In this document: positions 9,183-18,355 of the stretch, one piece after another | How positions within the stretch are numbered: the stretch's first letter is position 1 | How the letters are laid out: every line of letters starts with the position of its first letter | Source of the DNA: Parasphingopyxis sp. | GTDB lineage: Bacteria > Pseudomonadota > Alphaproteobacteria > Sphingomonadales > Sphingomonadaceae | DNA length: 64,000 nt | Reading direction: 5' to 3' | Assembly (NCBI RefSeq): GCF_028279465.1 | Contig: NZ_JANQNS010000008.1 | Location: 62,001-126,000 of the forward strand | Made by a program: the position numbers and the translations under genes | Notes under the pieces: generated by a model | The model's input: only the letters and a program-made list of their open reading frames with translations | Databases searched by the model: none | Told to the model about the DNA's origin: nothing

Positions 9183-10742
9183 ATGACCGTGCGTTACGCT
9201 TATGCGATAACAGGAATTCTTCTGGCCAGCGGAACGGCAGCGACACTGGCGCTGCAACAGCCGGTCGGCGCCCAGGTTGCGCAGAATGCGCCGACAACCA
9301 TGCCGCAGGTCAGCGCGCCCGGCAGTTTTGCCGACCTAACGGAGAGGCTCGCACCGGCCGTCGTCAACATTTCCACGACTCAGACGATCGAGATACAGCG
9401 GCGCAACCCGTTTTCCGGCAGCCCGTTCGACGATTTCTTCCGGCAGTTTGGCCGCCGCGGCGATAACGGACCGATCACGCGTGAAGCGACCTCGCTCGGC
9501 TCGGGTTTCATCATTTCGGCGGACGGCTTCGTCGTGACGAACAATCACGTGATTTCTTCGCGCAGCCGCAATGGGCGGCCGGGCGGCGATCCGGTGGACA
9601 CCATCACGGTGATACTGTCCGACCGTACCGAATATGAGGCGCGGGTTGTGGGCCGGGATCCCTCGTCCGACCTCGCCGTGCTGAAGATCGATGGCGATAA
9701 CCTGCCCTTTGTCGAGTTCGGCGATTCCGACGATCTGCGCGTCGGCGACTGGGTGATCGCGATCGGCAACCCGTTCGGCCTCGGCGGAACGGTCACGGCG
9801 GGCATCGTTTCGGCGCTGCAGCGCACGATCGGGCAGGGCGGCGCCTATGACCGCTATATTCAGACCGACGCGTCCATCAACCAGGGCAATTCCGGCGGCC
9901 CGATGTTCGATATTCAGGGCAATGTCGTCGGTATCAACAGCGCGATCTTCTCGCCGACCGGTGGCAATGTCGGCATCGGTTTTGCAATTCCGGCATCCGA
10001 AGCGCGGCCGATCGTCGAAACGCTGATGCGCGGTGAGCGCGTGCAGCGCGGCTATCTCGGCGTCAGCATTCAGCCGATGACCGACGCGATTGCCGATTCG
10101 CTCGGCCTGCCAGCCAATCGCGGTGAGATCGTCGCGCGAGTTGAACCGGGTGAAGCGGCCGAAGCGGCCGGTATCCGCCAGGGCGATGTCATCGTCAGCG
10201 TCAATAACCGCGATGTGACGCCGGACGATACGCTGTCCTACATTGTCGCGAACCTGCCCGTCGGGTCGCGCGTGCCTATCGTGCTGATCCGCGATGGCGA
10301 GCGCATCCGCGTCACGGCAACGATGGGCGAACGCCCGACCGACGAGGAGCTTCTCCGCCGCGCCCAGCAGGGCCAAGAGGACGAAGACACGCTCGAAGAA
10401 CCGACTAAGGAAGAACCGGGCAGCGATGAATCCGAGGCGACGATGGAGGCTATAGGTATCGGCTTCCAGACGCTGACGCCGCAGATTGCCCGCCAGATCG
10501 GCGTGCCGAGCGGCGTGCGCGGTCTGGTCGTCAACCAGGTCGATCCGTCGAGCGATGCGGCCCAGCAGAATATCCGCCGCGGCGATGTGATCCTGTCGAT
10601 CAACCGCACCGCGACGCTGCAGCCGTCCGATGCTGTGCGGGTCATCCGCGAAGCTCAGCGCGCCGGGCGGCCTTCGGTGCTGCTGCTGCGCCAGCGCGGC
10701 AATACGCCGCCGGCCTTTATCGGCGTCGATTTCCTCGACTAG
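9183..10742 (+). CDS. Periplasmic Do/DegP-type serine protease with two PDZ domains
   Basis: The 519-residue protein has a signal peptide (cleavage near GAQ, residue ~31), a trypsin-like domain and two PDZ domains. The catalytic triad is His122 (NNHV), Asp163 (SSDLAVLKI) and Ser237 (NQGNSGGP). PDZ1 spans ~265-345 and PDZ2 ~430-515; between them is a strongly acidic linker (about 366-405, rich in Glu and Asp). Family members degrade or refold misfolded envelope proteins. A clear GGAG precedes the ATG, and a hairpin terminator follows the stop. It sits directly after hflKC, so two envelope quality-control systems are neighbours. Whether it is DegP- or DegQ-like cannot be settled from sequence alone. 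Confidence 0.95.
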   Translation: MTVRYAYAITGILLASGTAATLALQQPVGAQVAQNAPTTMPQVSAPGSFADLTERLAPAVVNISTTQTIEIQRRNPFSGSPFDDFFRQFGRRGDNGPITREATSLGSGFIISADGFVVTNNHVISSRSRNGRPGGDPVDTITVILSDRTEYEARVVGRDPSSDLAVLKIDGDNLPFVEFGDSDDLRVGDWVIAIGNPFGLGGTVTAGIVSALQRTIGQGGAYDRYIQTDASINQGNSGGPMFDIQGNVVGINSAIFSPTGGNVGIGFAIPASEARPIVETLMRGERVQRGYLGVSIQPMTDAIADSLGLPANRGEIVARVEPGEAAEAAGIRQGDVIVSVNNRDVTPDDTLSYIVANLPVGSRVPIVLIRDGERIRVTATMGERPTDEELLRRAQQGQEDEDTLEEPTKEEPGSDESEATMEAIGIGFQTLTPQIARQIGVPSGVRGLVVNQVDPSSDAAQQNIRRGDVILSINRTATLQPSDAVRVIREAQRAGRPSVLLLRQRGNTPPAFIGVDFLD

Positions 10743-10749
10743 AATAGAA

Positions 10750-10777
10750 GGCCCCGTTGCCTTTATGCGGCGGGGCC
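10750..10777 (+). terminator. Hairpin terminator after the DegP-type gene
   Basis: An 11-bp stem (GGCCCCGTTGC with GCGGCGGGGCC, two G-U pairs) closes a 6-nt loop eight bases after the stop codon. The following GTTCTCC is only weakly U-rich, so termination efficiency is uncertain. Confidence 0.6.
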
Positions 10778-10842
10778 GTTCTCCTGGCTTGCATCGGCGA
10801 TGCCGCCCGGTATCGTTTTCCCGACTATGAGGGGACGTATCT

Positions 10843-12435
10843 ATGGCTGACTCGGCAGGGGTTTTTCTCGGGCTCGGTGGCGGCGAAAAACAATATCTCA
10901 ATCTGGCGCGCGCCAACCGGCACGGCCTGATCGCCGGCGCGACCGGCACCGGCAAGACGGTCACGGTGCAGGGCTTGTGCGAGAGCTTTTCGAATGCGGG
11001 CGTGCCCGTGTTCGTGGCTGACGTAAAGGGCGATCTGTCAGGCGTCGCGATGCCGGGCAGCGAGAGTTTCAAGCATCATGACAAATTGGTCGAACGCGCC
11101 GAGACGATCGGTCTCGAAGACTATGGCTACGCCGACAGCCCGACGATCTTCTGGGATTTGTACGGCCAGAAGGGCCATCCGATCCGTACGACGATCAGCG
11201 AGATGGGGCCGCTGCTCCTCGGCCGTTTGATGGACCTGACCGACGCACAGCAAGGCGTGCTGGAGATCGCGTTCCGCTATGCAGACGATGAGGGAATGCT
11301 GCTGCTCGATCTCGAAGACCTGCAGGCGATGATGGTCGCGACGTCGGAAAATGCGAAAGACTTGTCCGCGCGCTACGGCAATGTCGCGCGGCAGAGCGTC
11401 GGTGCGATCCAGCGCAAACTCCTGCAGTTCGACAATCAGGGCGCGGCCGAGTTTTTCGGTGAGCCCGCGCTCGATATCGACGATTTCTTCCGTACCGATG
11501 ATCAGGGGCGCGGCTTCGTCAATATGCTGATGGCTGATAAGCTGATGGAGAATCCCAAGCTCTACGCCACCTTCCTGCTCTGGCTGATGAGCGAATTGTT
11601 CGAATCGCTTCCCGAGGTTGGCGATCCGGATAAACCGAAACTCGTCTTCTTTTTCGACGAAGCGCATCTGCTGTTCGACGACGCGCCCGACGCCTTGCAG
11701 GACAAGATCGAACAGGTGGTGCGCCTGATCCGCTCAAAAGGGATTGGCGTTTTCTTCATCACGCAGAATCCGATCGATATTCCGGAGAAAGTGGCCGGGC
11801 AGCTCGGCAATCGCATCCAGCATGCGCTGCGCGCCTTCACGCCGCGCGACAAACGGGCGATCAAGGCGGCGGCCGAGACCTTCCGGATCAATCCCGATCT
11901 CGATGTCGAAACGGCGATCACCGAGCTCAAGGTCGGTGAGGCGTTGGTTTCGACGCTGATGGAGGATGGTGCACCGTCTCCGGTCGAGCGCACGCTGATC
12001 CGGCCGCCTTATTCGCGCATGGGACCGATTTCGACCGGCGAGCGCGCGGCGATTATCGCGGCGTCTCCGATCGGCGATGTCTATGCCGAGCGCGTCGACC
12101 GCGAGTCCGCTGCCGAGTTGCTGGAACAAAAGGCGCAGGACGCAACGGAAACCGCGCAGGAGGCCGAGGAGCGGGGCGAAGAGGCCGTCCGCAAGCGCTC
12201 GCGCAAGTCAAAGGGACTGGTCGAACGCATGCGCGATGCGGCGGTGCGTTCCGGCATGTCGTCCGCGGGCCGCAAGCTCGGCCGCACGCTGACCGGCCGG
12301 TCGAGCCGCGCCAATCCGACGCAAACCGCGGCTTCGGCGGCGGGCGGGGTGCTCAGTCGCGAGATTGCAGACAAGCTGGGCGTACCCGGCGCGTCGGGCT
12401 TTATACGCGGCGTATTGGGTGGATTGCTGCGCTAG
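10843..12435 (+). CDS. HerA-like DUF853 ATPase (YjgR family)
   Basis: This 530-residue protein matches the DUF853 family, whose E. coli member is YjgR. The Walker A motif GATGTGKT is at about residues 32-39 and the Walker B motif LVFFFDEAH at about 266-274, followed by a sensor-like FFITQNP. These features place it with HerA/FtsK-type DNA-translocating ATPases, but the cellular role of DUF853 is not established. The C-terminal ~100 residues are charged (EEAVRKRSRKSKG) and then glycine/alanine-rich. A good GAGGGGA site precedes the ATG. The gene ends convergently with the thioesterase gene, the two stop codons sharing a CTAG overlap of 4 bp. Confidence 0.9.
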   Translation: MADSAGVFLGLGGGEKQYLNLARANRHGLIAGATGTGKTVTVQGLCESFSNAGVPVFVADVKGDLSGVAMPGSESFKHHDKLVERAETIGLEDYGYADSPTIFWDLYGQKGHPIRTTISEMGPLLLGRLMDLTDAQQGVLEIAFRYADDEGMLLLDLEDLQAMMVATSENAKDLSARYGNVARQSVGAIQRKLLQFDNQGAAEFFGEPALDIDDFFRTDDQGRGFVNMLMADKLMENPKLYATFLLWLMSELFESLPEVGDPDKPKLVFFFDEAHLLFDDAPDALQDKIEQVVRLIRSKGIGVFFITQNPIDIPEKVAGQLGNRIQHALRAFTPRDKRAIKAAAETFRINPDLDVETAITELKVGEALVSTLMEDGAPSPVERTLIRPPYSRMGPISTGERAAIIAASPIGDVYAERVDRESAAELLEQKAQDATETAQEAEERGEEAVRKRSRKSKGLVERMRDAAVRSGMSSAGRKLGRTLTGRSSRANPTQTAASAAGGVLSREIADKLGVPGASGFIRGVLGGLLR

Positions 12436-12848
12436 CGCTCGGCTTTTTCAGGCAGGAACAGCGCGGCGATGTCGCGCGCGATATATTTGGGCCGCTGGGT
12501 ATCGGCATCGATGCAGCACCAGCGCGATTTCACTTCGGCCAGCACCTCCTCGCCACGCTTGATCACCGTGTCGTAGAAGGCGCTTGCACCCTGCACCTTT
12601 TCGACCACCACCGATGCGATGACCGTATCGTCCAGAAAGGCGGGCTTGCGATAGGTGATCTCATGCTTGAGCGCGACCCAGAGATGGGCGGCTACGGCCT
12701 GGGGCGGGGCGATCTTCTGCCAATGGGCGAGCACGGCTTCCTGCACCCATTTGAGATAATTGGCGTTGTTTACATGACCCATGAAATCGATATCGTCCGA
12801 TTCGACGGCGATCGGATGGTCGTGGCGGGGCAGGGTGGTGTCGGTCAC
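12432..12848 (-). CDS. Hotdog-fold acyl-CoA thioesterase (4HBT/YbgC-like)
   Basis: A 138-residue single hotdog domain. The segment DIDFMGHVNNANYLKW carries the catalytic aspartate and the helix that binds CoA in the 4-hydroxybenzoyl-CoA thioesterase/YbgC family. Members hydrolyse acyl-CoA thioesters in the cytoplasm; the acyl chain preference is not readable from sequence. Translation appears to start at a GTG at 12848. It is the last gene of a minus-strand set with queF and the GST gene, 89 bp after the latter. Confidence 0.87.
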   Translation of the reverse strand: MTDTTLPRHDHPIAVESDDIDFMGHVNNANYLKWVQEAVLAHWQKIAPPQAVAAHLWVALKHEITYRKPAFLDDTVIASVVVEKVQGASAFYDTVIKRGEEVLAEVKSRWCCIDADTQRPKYIARDIAALFLPEKAER

Positions 12849-12937
12849 GGTTTCGCTACTCTGTTACGCTGGCAGGCCATTTATAGTTTACATTCATGTC
12901 AGTAAAGCGACAATGAACGAAATACGGTGAAGCGTCT

Positions 12938-14023
12938 TTAATCCTGGCTGAGTATGTGATTCTCGAAACGAACGCGCGCGCGCAGGATGAAATTGCGAAA
13001 CAGCTCGCCGTCGCCATGATCGAGAACGTCCCGCGCTCTCTCGCGGACTGCACCCTTCAGGCTGCGATAATGGTCGAGCGGACGTTGGAGCATCCAGAGC
13101 GAAAAGGTCGTGGCCGCGCGCTCGCCCTTGACCCCTGCAATCGTGAAAGGCGCCATGCCGACTGCGCGGGGAATGTCGGCGCCGGGGTTGGCCTTCGCCC
13201 AATCGGCATAAAGATGCGCCAGAGCGCCTAGATACGGGAACTGCTCTTCGAGCATCCGGATCACGACGGGTAGAAGCGTTTCCGGAATTTCGTCGTCGGG
13301 CAGAAATTCGCCGGATCGTGGATTTTCGACCTCGACCATGCGCTCGACCCAGCGCGCGACGTTGGGCGCGAGCCTTTTCATCAACTCACCTGATTTCGGG
13401 TCGCGATAGAGATGTGCATAGAGCGGGCCGATCAGCCCATAATCTCCGATCGAAGGACGCGTGCCGAGCAGATAGTCATGGACGGCGAAATGTGCGTCCA
13501 ATTCTCCAAGCAGCGCCTCGTAGCTTGCTTCGATGCCGGGAATGGTTTCGGGCGTAATGCCGAGCATCGGCACGAACCCTTTGAACCGGGCTCCATTTTC
13601 CCTGCCCTTATCATATTGTTCCTGCGGCGAGCCTTCGGGCAGGGCGATCTTGCCGAATTCGCCATAGACCCACTCTTCGTTGTAATTCCAACGATAGTGC
13701 ATCGCCGGGATCACCAGCCATTCGTCTCCATAAAGTTCGAACAGCAGGGCGATGAGCTTCTGGACCGGCGTTTCGGGATAGACGCTCGGGCCATCCGTTA
13801 TCGCTTCGAAATGATCGATGATGACGGTCGTATCCTGGAGGATCGTGCCGTCGTCCTTCTGGACTACGGGCATCACCGGCCGCCCGACATGGGGGATCAC
13901 GATCGAACGCTGAATGTCCGGCGTGCAAAGCTCTTCGCGGTAATCGACGCCTTTCCAATCGAGATAGGCGCGCGCCTTCCCCGAATAGAGCGAAACTGGT
14001 GCGCCGTAGAGAATATGCGTCAT
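12938..14023 (-). CDS. Glutathione S-transferase family protein
   Basis: The 361-residue protein begins with a thioredoxin-like GST N-terminal domain (ILYGAPVSLYSGKARAYLDW, then GRPVMPVVQKDDGTILQDTT, containing the cis-Pro and the Gln-Asp glutathione-contact motif). A long, mostly helical C-terminal part follows, about twice the size of a classical GST C-domain. The substrate is unknown. The start at 14023 is chosen because it lies 2 bp after the queF stop and is where GST similarity begins; the longer open frame runs antiparallel through queF. The queF-GST spacing indicates cotranscription. Confidence 0.85.
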   Translation of the reverse strand: MTHILYGAPVSLYSGKARAYLDWKGVDYREELCTPDIQRSIVIPHVGRPVMPVVQKDDGTILQDTTVIIDHFEAITDGPSVYPETPVQKLIALLFELYGDEWLVIPAMHYRWNYNEEWVYGEFGKIALPEGSPQEQYDKGRENGARFKGFVPMLGITPETIPGIEASYEALLGELDAHFAVHDYLLGTRPSIGDYGLIGPLYAHLYRDPKSGELMKRLAPNVARWVERMVEVENPRSGEFLPDDEIPETLLPVVIRMLEEQFPYLGALAHLYADWAKANPGADIPRAVGMAPFTIAGVKGERAATTFSLWMLQRPLDHYRSLKGAVRERARDVLDHGDGELFRNFILRARVRFENHILSQD

Positions 14024-14025
14024 GC

Positions 14026-14472
14026 TCAGCCGCGTCCGCGATAGGGGGCGACGCCCTGGTCGGGTAGCCATAGCCCTTCGGGCGGCGGGCTCGATTGCCA
14101 GAATACGTCGATCGGAATCCCACCGCGCGGATACCAATAGCCGCCGATCCGCAGCCATTGCGGCCGCATCTCTTCGAACAGGCGCTTGCCGATGCCGACC
14201 GTGCAATCTTCGTGGAATGTCTGATGGTTACGGAAGCTTCCGAGAAACAGTTTTAGAGATTTGCTCTCAACTATCGTCTCGCCTGGCGTATAATCGATGA
14301 CGAGATGCGCGAAATCGGGCTGGCTCGTAACCGGGCACAGCGAGGTGAATTCAGGCGCGGCGAAGCGCACGAGATAAAGCTCTCCGGCGCGCGGGTTGGG
14401 GACATAGTCGAGCACCGCTTCTTCCGGCGAAGCGGGCAGCGCGGATGTCTTGCCGAGATGGGTAGGTTCCAT
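14026..14472 (-). CDS. queF: NADPH-dependent 7-cyano-7-deazaguanine reductase QueF
   Basis: This 148-residue enzyme reduces preQ0 to preQ1, the last free-base step before queuosine is inserted into tRNA. It is the short, unimodular QueF type. The catalytic cysteine is C46 ([10 protein letters not shown]) with the conserved Asp53 (QPDFAHL), and the family signature [15 protein letters not shown] starts at Glu69. Length and motifs are complete. No other queuosine gene is in the window. It is the first gene of the minus-strand set that continues with the GST and the thioesterase, and it diverges from the Pro-rich protein gene. Confidence 0.96.
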   Translation of the reverse strand: MEPTHLGKTSALPASPEEAVLDYVPNPRAGELYLVRFAAPEFTSLCPVTSQPDFAHLVIDYTPGETIVESKSLKLFLGSFRNHQTFHEDCTVGIGKRLFEEMRPQWLRIGGYWYPRGGIPIDVFWQSSPPPEGLWLPDQGVAPYRGRG

Positions 14473-14595
14473 GACCGCCCATCTAGGCTATCTGCCGCTT
14501 CATGTCATTCCTGCTGCACGGTTCATCGGCGATTAACGCGTATCGGCTTTGATCCGGGTCGATATCGAGCGGGGAACAGGATAGGGACGCAACCC

Positions 14596-15855
14596 GTGAA
14601 ACGGCTATTGGCATATTGGCTCGGCCTGGCGATCGGCGCGATGACGCCAGTGGCGGCGGCGATGGCGCAGGAAGCGGAGGACACGGGCGCTGTCGCGCGT
14701 CAGGCCCCGGTCTTCGATCTGCAGCCCGGCGAGCAGCGGCCGCAGCCGCAACCCGAGGTGCAAGGTCCGCGCGCGCCAGGTATGCCTGCGCCGCGATTGC
14801 TGGGCCAGGAGGATGACACACCTCCACCGGTTGTGACGCGCCCTGCGCCAGTGCCGACCCAAAACGATCCCGCACCCGCAACGGCGCAGTCCGATCCGCA
14901 GCCAGCCGCCGAGCGGCCTGCCACCCAACCACCTGCGAGGGGACAGACGACGGCAGCCTCGCCAGGTCTTGAGCCTCAAGCTACGCCCGAAACGCAGCCC
15001 TCTGCAATCGCCGAAAGCGCTCCGCTCGCGCCGGTCGAGCCAGCCGATGCCACACCCATGCCCGCGTCGACGCCGCAAGGCGAAGAGGGCATGCCATGGT
15101 GGATATGGCTTGCCGGGATATTCGGGCTGGCCGCTCTCGCCGCACTTTTCCTGTTGCGACGCAAGGTACGCGAACGGGCAGTTGAAGAACAGCCCCTGCG
15201 TGAACCCGTTTTGGCGAAAGAACCCGAGCCCGAACCGGAAGCGGTTCCTGCGCGTGCGCCCACGCCCGTTGCCAAGGGGCCGCCCACCGCTCTGCCGCCT
15301 GCTGGACTGGCGCCCGCTGCACCGACGCCCGCCGCACAGCCCCCGGTCGCTTCGGCGCAAGAAGATCGTCCCTCGCGGATCGAGATCGATTTCGTGCCTC
15401 TGACCGCGCGACTTTCCAGTCTGGGCCTTACGCTCGCCTATCGTTTGGTGCTCACAAATGTGAGCGATGAGACGCTCAGCGATATCGCTGTCAGGCTCGG
15501 CATTCGCTCCGCCGACAATGCGGCCATGGCGACGGAACCGGATGCCGGGGAGGCCTGTGTCAACCTCGAGACGCTCGCGCCCGGTGAAGAGTGTATCCAT
15601 AGCGCGCAGATCCGGCTCGATCCGAAGACATACAAACCCGTTCAGTCGGACGGCAAGGCGATGCTCGTGCCAATCGTCGACATGATGCCGCGCTATCGCG
15701 ACGCGGATGGCGTGGTGCATGAGATGCACGCGACGATGCTGGTCGGGCGGGAGCTCGAACCGCCCCGGCCGAAAATGCAGCCCTTCTGGCTCGAACGCGG
15801 GTTCGGCCAGTTTCGCGGGATTGGCTGCCGGATGCTCAACGTCCGCACGACATGA
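14596..15855 (+). CDS. Signal-peptide, proline-rich, single-TM protein of unknown function
   Basis: I do not recognise a characterised family. From a GTG at 14596 (with AGGGA upstream) the 419-residue product has a signal peptide (KRLLAYWLGLAIGAMTPVAAAMAQ region), a Pro/Ala/Gln-rich stretch of ~140 residues, a transmembrane helix (PWWIWLAGIFGLAALAALFL, about residues 170-190), a second Pro/Ala-rich linker, and a folded C-terminal domain of ~150 residues (IEIDFVPLTARLSSLGLTLA to the end). The layout predicts a periplasmic proline-rich segment, one membrane anchor and a cytoplasmic C-domain. The C-domain alternation of hydrophobic strands (LAYRLVLTNVSDETLSDIAV) suggests a beta-sandwich; that is inference. 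Confidence 0.75.
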   Translation: MKRLLAYWLGLAIGAMTPVAAAMAQEAEDTGAVARQAPVFDLQPGEQRPQPQPEVQGPRAPGMPAPRLLGQEDDTPPPVVTRPAPVPTQNDPAPATAQSDPQPAAERPATQPPARGQTTAASPGLEPQATPETQPSAIAESAPLAPVEPADATPMPASTPQGEEGMPWWIWLAGIFGLAALAALFLLRRKVRERAVEEQPLREPVLAKEPEPEPEAVPARAPTPVAKGPPTALPPAGLAPAAPTPAAQPPVASAQEDRPSRIEIDFVPLTARLSSLGLTLAYRLVLTNVSDETLSDIAVRLGIRSADNAAMATEPDAGEACVNLETLAPGEECIHSAQIRLDPKTYKPVQSDGKAMLVPIVDMMPRYRDADGVVHEMHATMLVGRELEPPRPKMQPFWLERGFGQFRGIGCRMLNVRTT

Positions 15856-15903
15856 TCATTCGGACGGGTTGATGCGTGGGCCCATCCGCGCGACCCGCTG
15901 ACC

Positions 15904-17439
15904 ATGGCGAGTTCCAAGCCCATCCTGATACCGCTCCTCGGCGACCAGTTGAGCCGCGATCTCTCGTCGCTGGATGATGTAGACGCCGGGAACACCGTGC
16001 TGCTGCTGATGGAGGTCGATGACGAGACCAGCTATGTGCGGCATCACAAGGCGAAGATCGCGTTCATCCTCGCCGCGATGCGGCACCATGCCGCCGATAT
16101 GCGGGATCGCGGCTGGACGGTCGACTATGTGAAGCTCGACGATGCCGACAATAGCGGCAGCTTTTCCGGGGAAATTGCGCGCGCCATCGAACGCCACGAT
16201 CCCGCCGCCATCCGCGTGACCGAACCCGGCGAATGGCGGGTCCGTACGATGTTGGACGAGTGGGAAGAGAAGTTTGGCATTCCGGTCGAGATTTGTCCCG
16301 ACACCCGCTTTCTTTGCGATCATGCCGAATTCGAAGCCTGGGCCGAGGGCCGCAAACAGCTGCGCATGGAATATTTCTATCGCGAGATGCGGCGCAAGAC
16401 GGGCCTGTTGATGGATGGCGACAAACCCGAAGGCGGCAAGTGGAATTACGATCAGGACAATCGCAAGCCAGCGGACCAGGACCTGTTCATGCCAAAGCCG
16501 ATCGCCTTTCGGCGGGACGAGACGACGCGGGAGGTATTCGATCTCGTCGCCGAGCGGTTCGCCGATCATCCGGGCAGTCTCGATCACTTCCAGTTCGCCG
16601 TGACACGCGAAGAAGCGTTGCGCGCGCGCCGCCGCTTCCTCGACGAATGCCTGTCGCGTTTCGGCGACTATCAGGACGCGATGCTGACAGGGGAGCCGTT
16701 TCTCTATCACTCGCTGCTTTCGCCGTACCTGAACATCGGCTTGCTCGATCCGCTCGATCTGTGCCGCGAAGCGGAGAAAAAATATCAGGATGGCGACGCG
16801 CCGCTCAACGCGGTCGAGGGATTCATCCGCCAGATCATCGGCTGGCGCGAATATGTGCGCGGCATCTATTGGCGCGAGGGGGCGGACTATGTGGAGAACA
16901 ACTTCTTCGATGCCGATCGCGATCTGCCCGATTTCTACTATTCGGGCGATACGGATATGCATTGCCTGTCCCAGGCGATCGGTCAGACACTCGACCACGC
17001 CTATGCGCACCACATCCAACGCCTGATGATCACCGGCACCTTCGCCCTTCTGGCGGGCGTCAATCCACACCAGCTCCATATCTGGTATCTGGAAGTCTAT
17101 GCCGACGCCTATGAATGGGTGGAAGTGCCGAACACTGTCGGCATGAGCCAATTCGCCGATGGCGGGCTGCTGGCGTCCAAACCCTATGCGGCGTCGGGCA
17201 ATTATATCAACAAGATGTCTGACTATTGTAGCCATTGCCGTTATGACGTGAAGGCGAAGACGGGCGACAATGCCTGCCCGTTCAATGCGCTCTACTGGGA
17301 TTTCCTTGCACGAAACGAGGACAAGCTCGGCGACAATCGCCGTCTCGCCATGCCGTATCGGACATGGGAGAAGAAGGAGAAGGGCGAGAAGGTCGCGCTC
17401 CGTAATAGTGCCCGGGCTTTTCTGGAGTCTCTCGACTAG
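15904..17439 (+). CDS. Fe-S bacterial cryptochrome/(6-4) photolyase (PhrB/FeS-BCP family)
   Basis: This 511-residue protein belongs to the FeS-BCP class, represented by Agrobacterium PhrB, which repairs (6-4) photoproducts and carries FAD plus a 4Fe-4S cluster. The N-terminal antenna domain is at about 1-130. The four cluster cysteines are C354 (MHCLSQ), C442 and C445 (YCSHC) and C458 (NACPF); their mutual spacing of 88, 3 and 13 is the same as in PhrB. The FAD-binding helical domain includes EGFIRQIIGWREYVRGIYW. Repair of (6-4) lesions is a family inference; a signalling role is the alternative. Confidence 0.93.
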   Translation: MASSKPILIPLLGDQLSRDLSSLDDVDAGNTVLLLMEVDDETSYVRHHKAKIAFILAAMRHHAADMRDRGWTVDYVKLDDADNSGSFSGEIARAIERHDPAAIRVTEPGEWRVRTMLDEWEEKFGIPVEICPDTRFLCDHAEFEAWAEGRKQLRMEYFYREMRRKTGLLMDGDKPEGGKWNYDQDNRKPADQDLFMPKPIAFRRDETTREVFDLVAERFADHPGSLDHFQFAVTREEALRARRRFLDECLSRFGDYQDAMLTGEPFLYHSLLSPYLNIGLLDPLDLCREAEKKYQDGDAPLNAVEGFIRQIIGWREYVRGIYWREGADYVENNFFDADRDLPDFYYSGDTDMHCLSQAIGQTLDHAYAHHIQRLMITGTFALLAGVNPHQLHIWYLEVYADAYEWVEVPNTVGMSQFADGGLLASKPYAASGNYINKMSDYCSHCRYDVKAKTGDNACPFNALYWDFLARNEDKLGDNRRLAMPYRTWEKKEKGEKVALRNSARAFLESLD

Positions 17440-17509
17440 GCATTGCCCGCAGCTAAGGCCAAAGCTAAGAAATTCGGGACTCGACACTCAAGGCAGGAAA
17501 TCATCGCCC

Positions 17510-18355
17510 ATGGACATGCTCGTTTCGACCGAATGGTTGGCCGGAGAACTCGGCGCCAGCGATCTGCACATCATCGATGCGACCCAGTTCCTCCCGGATT
17601 CCGGACGCGATGCGAAAGCCGAACACGGCTTTGAACATATTCCCGGCGCCGTGTTCATGGATCTAGACGAGATCCGCGATACGTCCAGTCCGCTGCCCGG
17701 TATGTTGCCCTCGGCGGAGAAGTTTGCGAGCCGGATGCAGTCGCTCGGTGTCGGCGATGGCAGCCGGATCGTCATCTACGACAATTCGCCGCTGCACAGC
17801 GCTGCACGCGCCTGGTGGATGACGAAGGACGTGTTCGGCGCGCACAATGTCGCTATACTCGACGGCGGTCTCGCCAAATGGAAGGCGGAAGGCAATGCCG
17901 TGGACCAGGGCAAGCAGCAGGTCCGCCATCGCCATTTCACGCCCTTTCATGATGATAGCGGGGTTCGCGATCTGGCGGCGATGAAAGCGCTGACCGGCTC
18001 CGACGAGACCGAAATCGTCGATGCACGGCCCGAAGCGCGGTTCAAGGGCGAAGGCCCGGAGCCCCGCCCCGATATCGCGCCCGGCCATATTCCCGGTTCG
18101 AAGAATGTGCCGCACTCCAATCTCTTCAACGAGGACGGGACCTGGAAACGCGGCGACGATCTGAAAGCGGCGTTCGAAGCGGCCGGCGTCGATCTCGAAA
18201 AACCCATGGTGACAACCTGCGGCGGCGGTACGACGGCGGCCGTGCTGCTGTTCGGCGCGAAGCTGCTCGGCAAGACCGATGTCGCGCTCTATGACGGCAG
18301 CTGGGCCGAATGGGGCAGCCAGTCCGATACCGAAAAAGCGACCGGAGCCGCGTGA
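17510..18355 (+). CDS. sseA: 3-mercaptopyruvate sulfurtransferase (tandem rhodanese)
   Basis: A 281-residue protein of two rhodanese domains, the first (residues ~5-125) inactive and the second (~155-275) carrying the catalytic Cys237 in the loop CGGGTTA. The CG-x-G-x-T-A type loop is that of mercaptopyruvate sulfurtransferases rather than thiosulfate sulfurtransferases (CRxGxT). It would transfer sulfane sulfur from 3-mercaptopyruvate, derived from cysteine, to thiols or cyanide. The ATG at 17510 is preceded by AGGCAGGA. Its stop overlaps the GTG start of the cystathionine beta-lyase gene by 4 bp, coupling two cysteine-metabolism enzymes. Confidence 0.92.
   Translation: MDMLVSTEWLAGELGASDLHIIDATQFLPDSGRDAKAEHGFEHIPGAVFMDLDEIRDTSSPLPGMLPSAEKFASRMQSLGVGDGSRIVIYDNSPLHSAARAWWMTKDVFGAHNVAILDGGLAKWKAEGNAVDQGKQQVRHRHFTPFHDDSGVRDLAAMKALTGSDETEIVDARPEARFKGEGPEPRPDIAPGHIPGSKNVPHSNLFNEDGTWKRGDDLKAAFEAAGVDLEKPMVTTCGGGTTAAVLLFGAKLLGKTDVALYDGSWAEWGSQSDTEKATGAA

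Noticed and set aside
9336-11072. A 578-codon minus-strand open frame across the DegP-type gene and into the HerA-like gene
   Set aside because: It spans two clear plus-strand genes and the terminator between them; the sequence is basic and low complexity as antisense shadows are.
15856-17487. A 543-codon minus-strand frame opposite the photolyase
   Set aside because: The plus strand has the four cluster cysteines and FAD-domain motifs in register; the opposite frame matches nothing recognisable.
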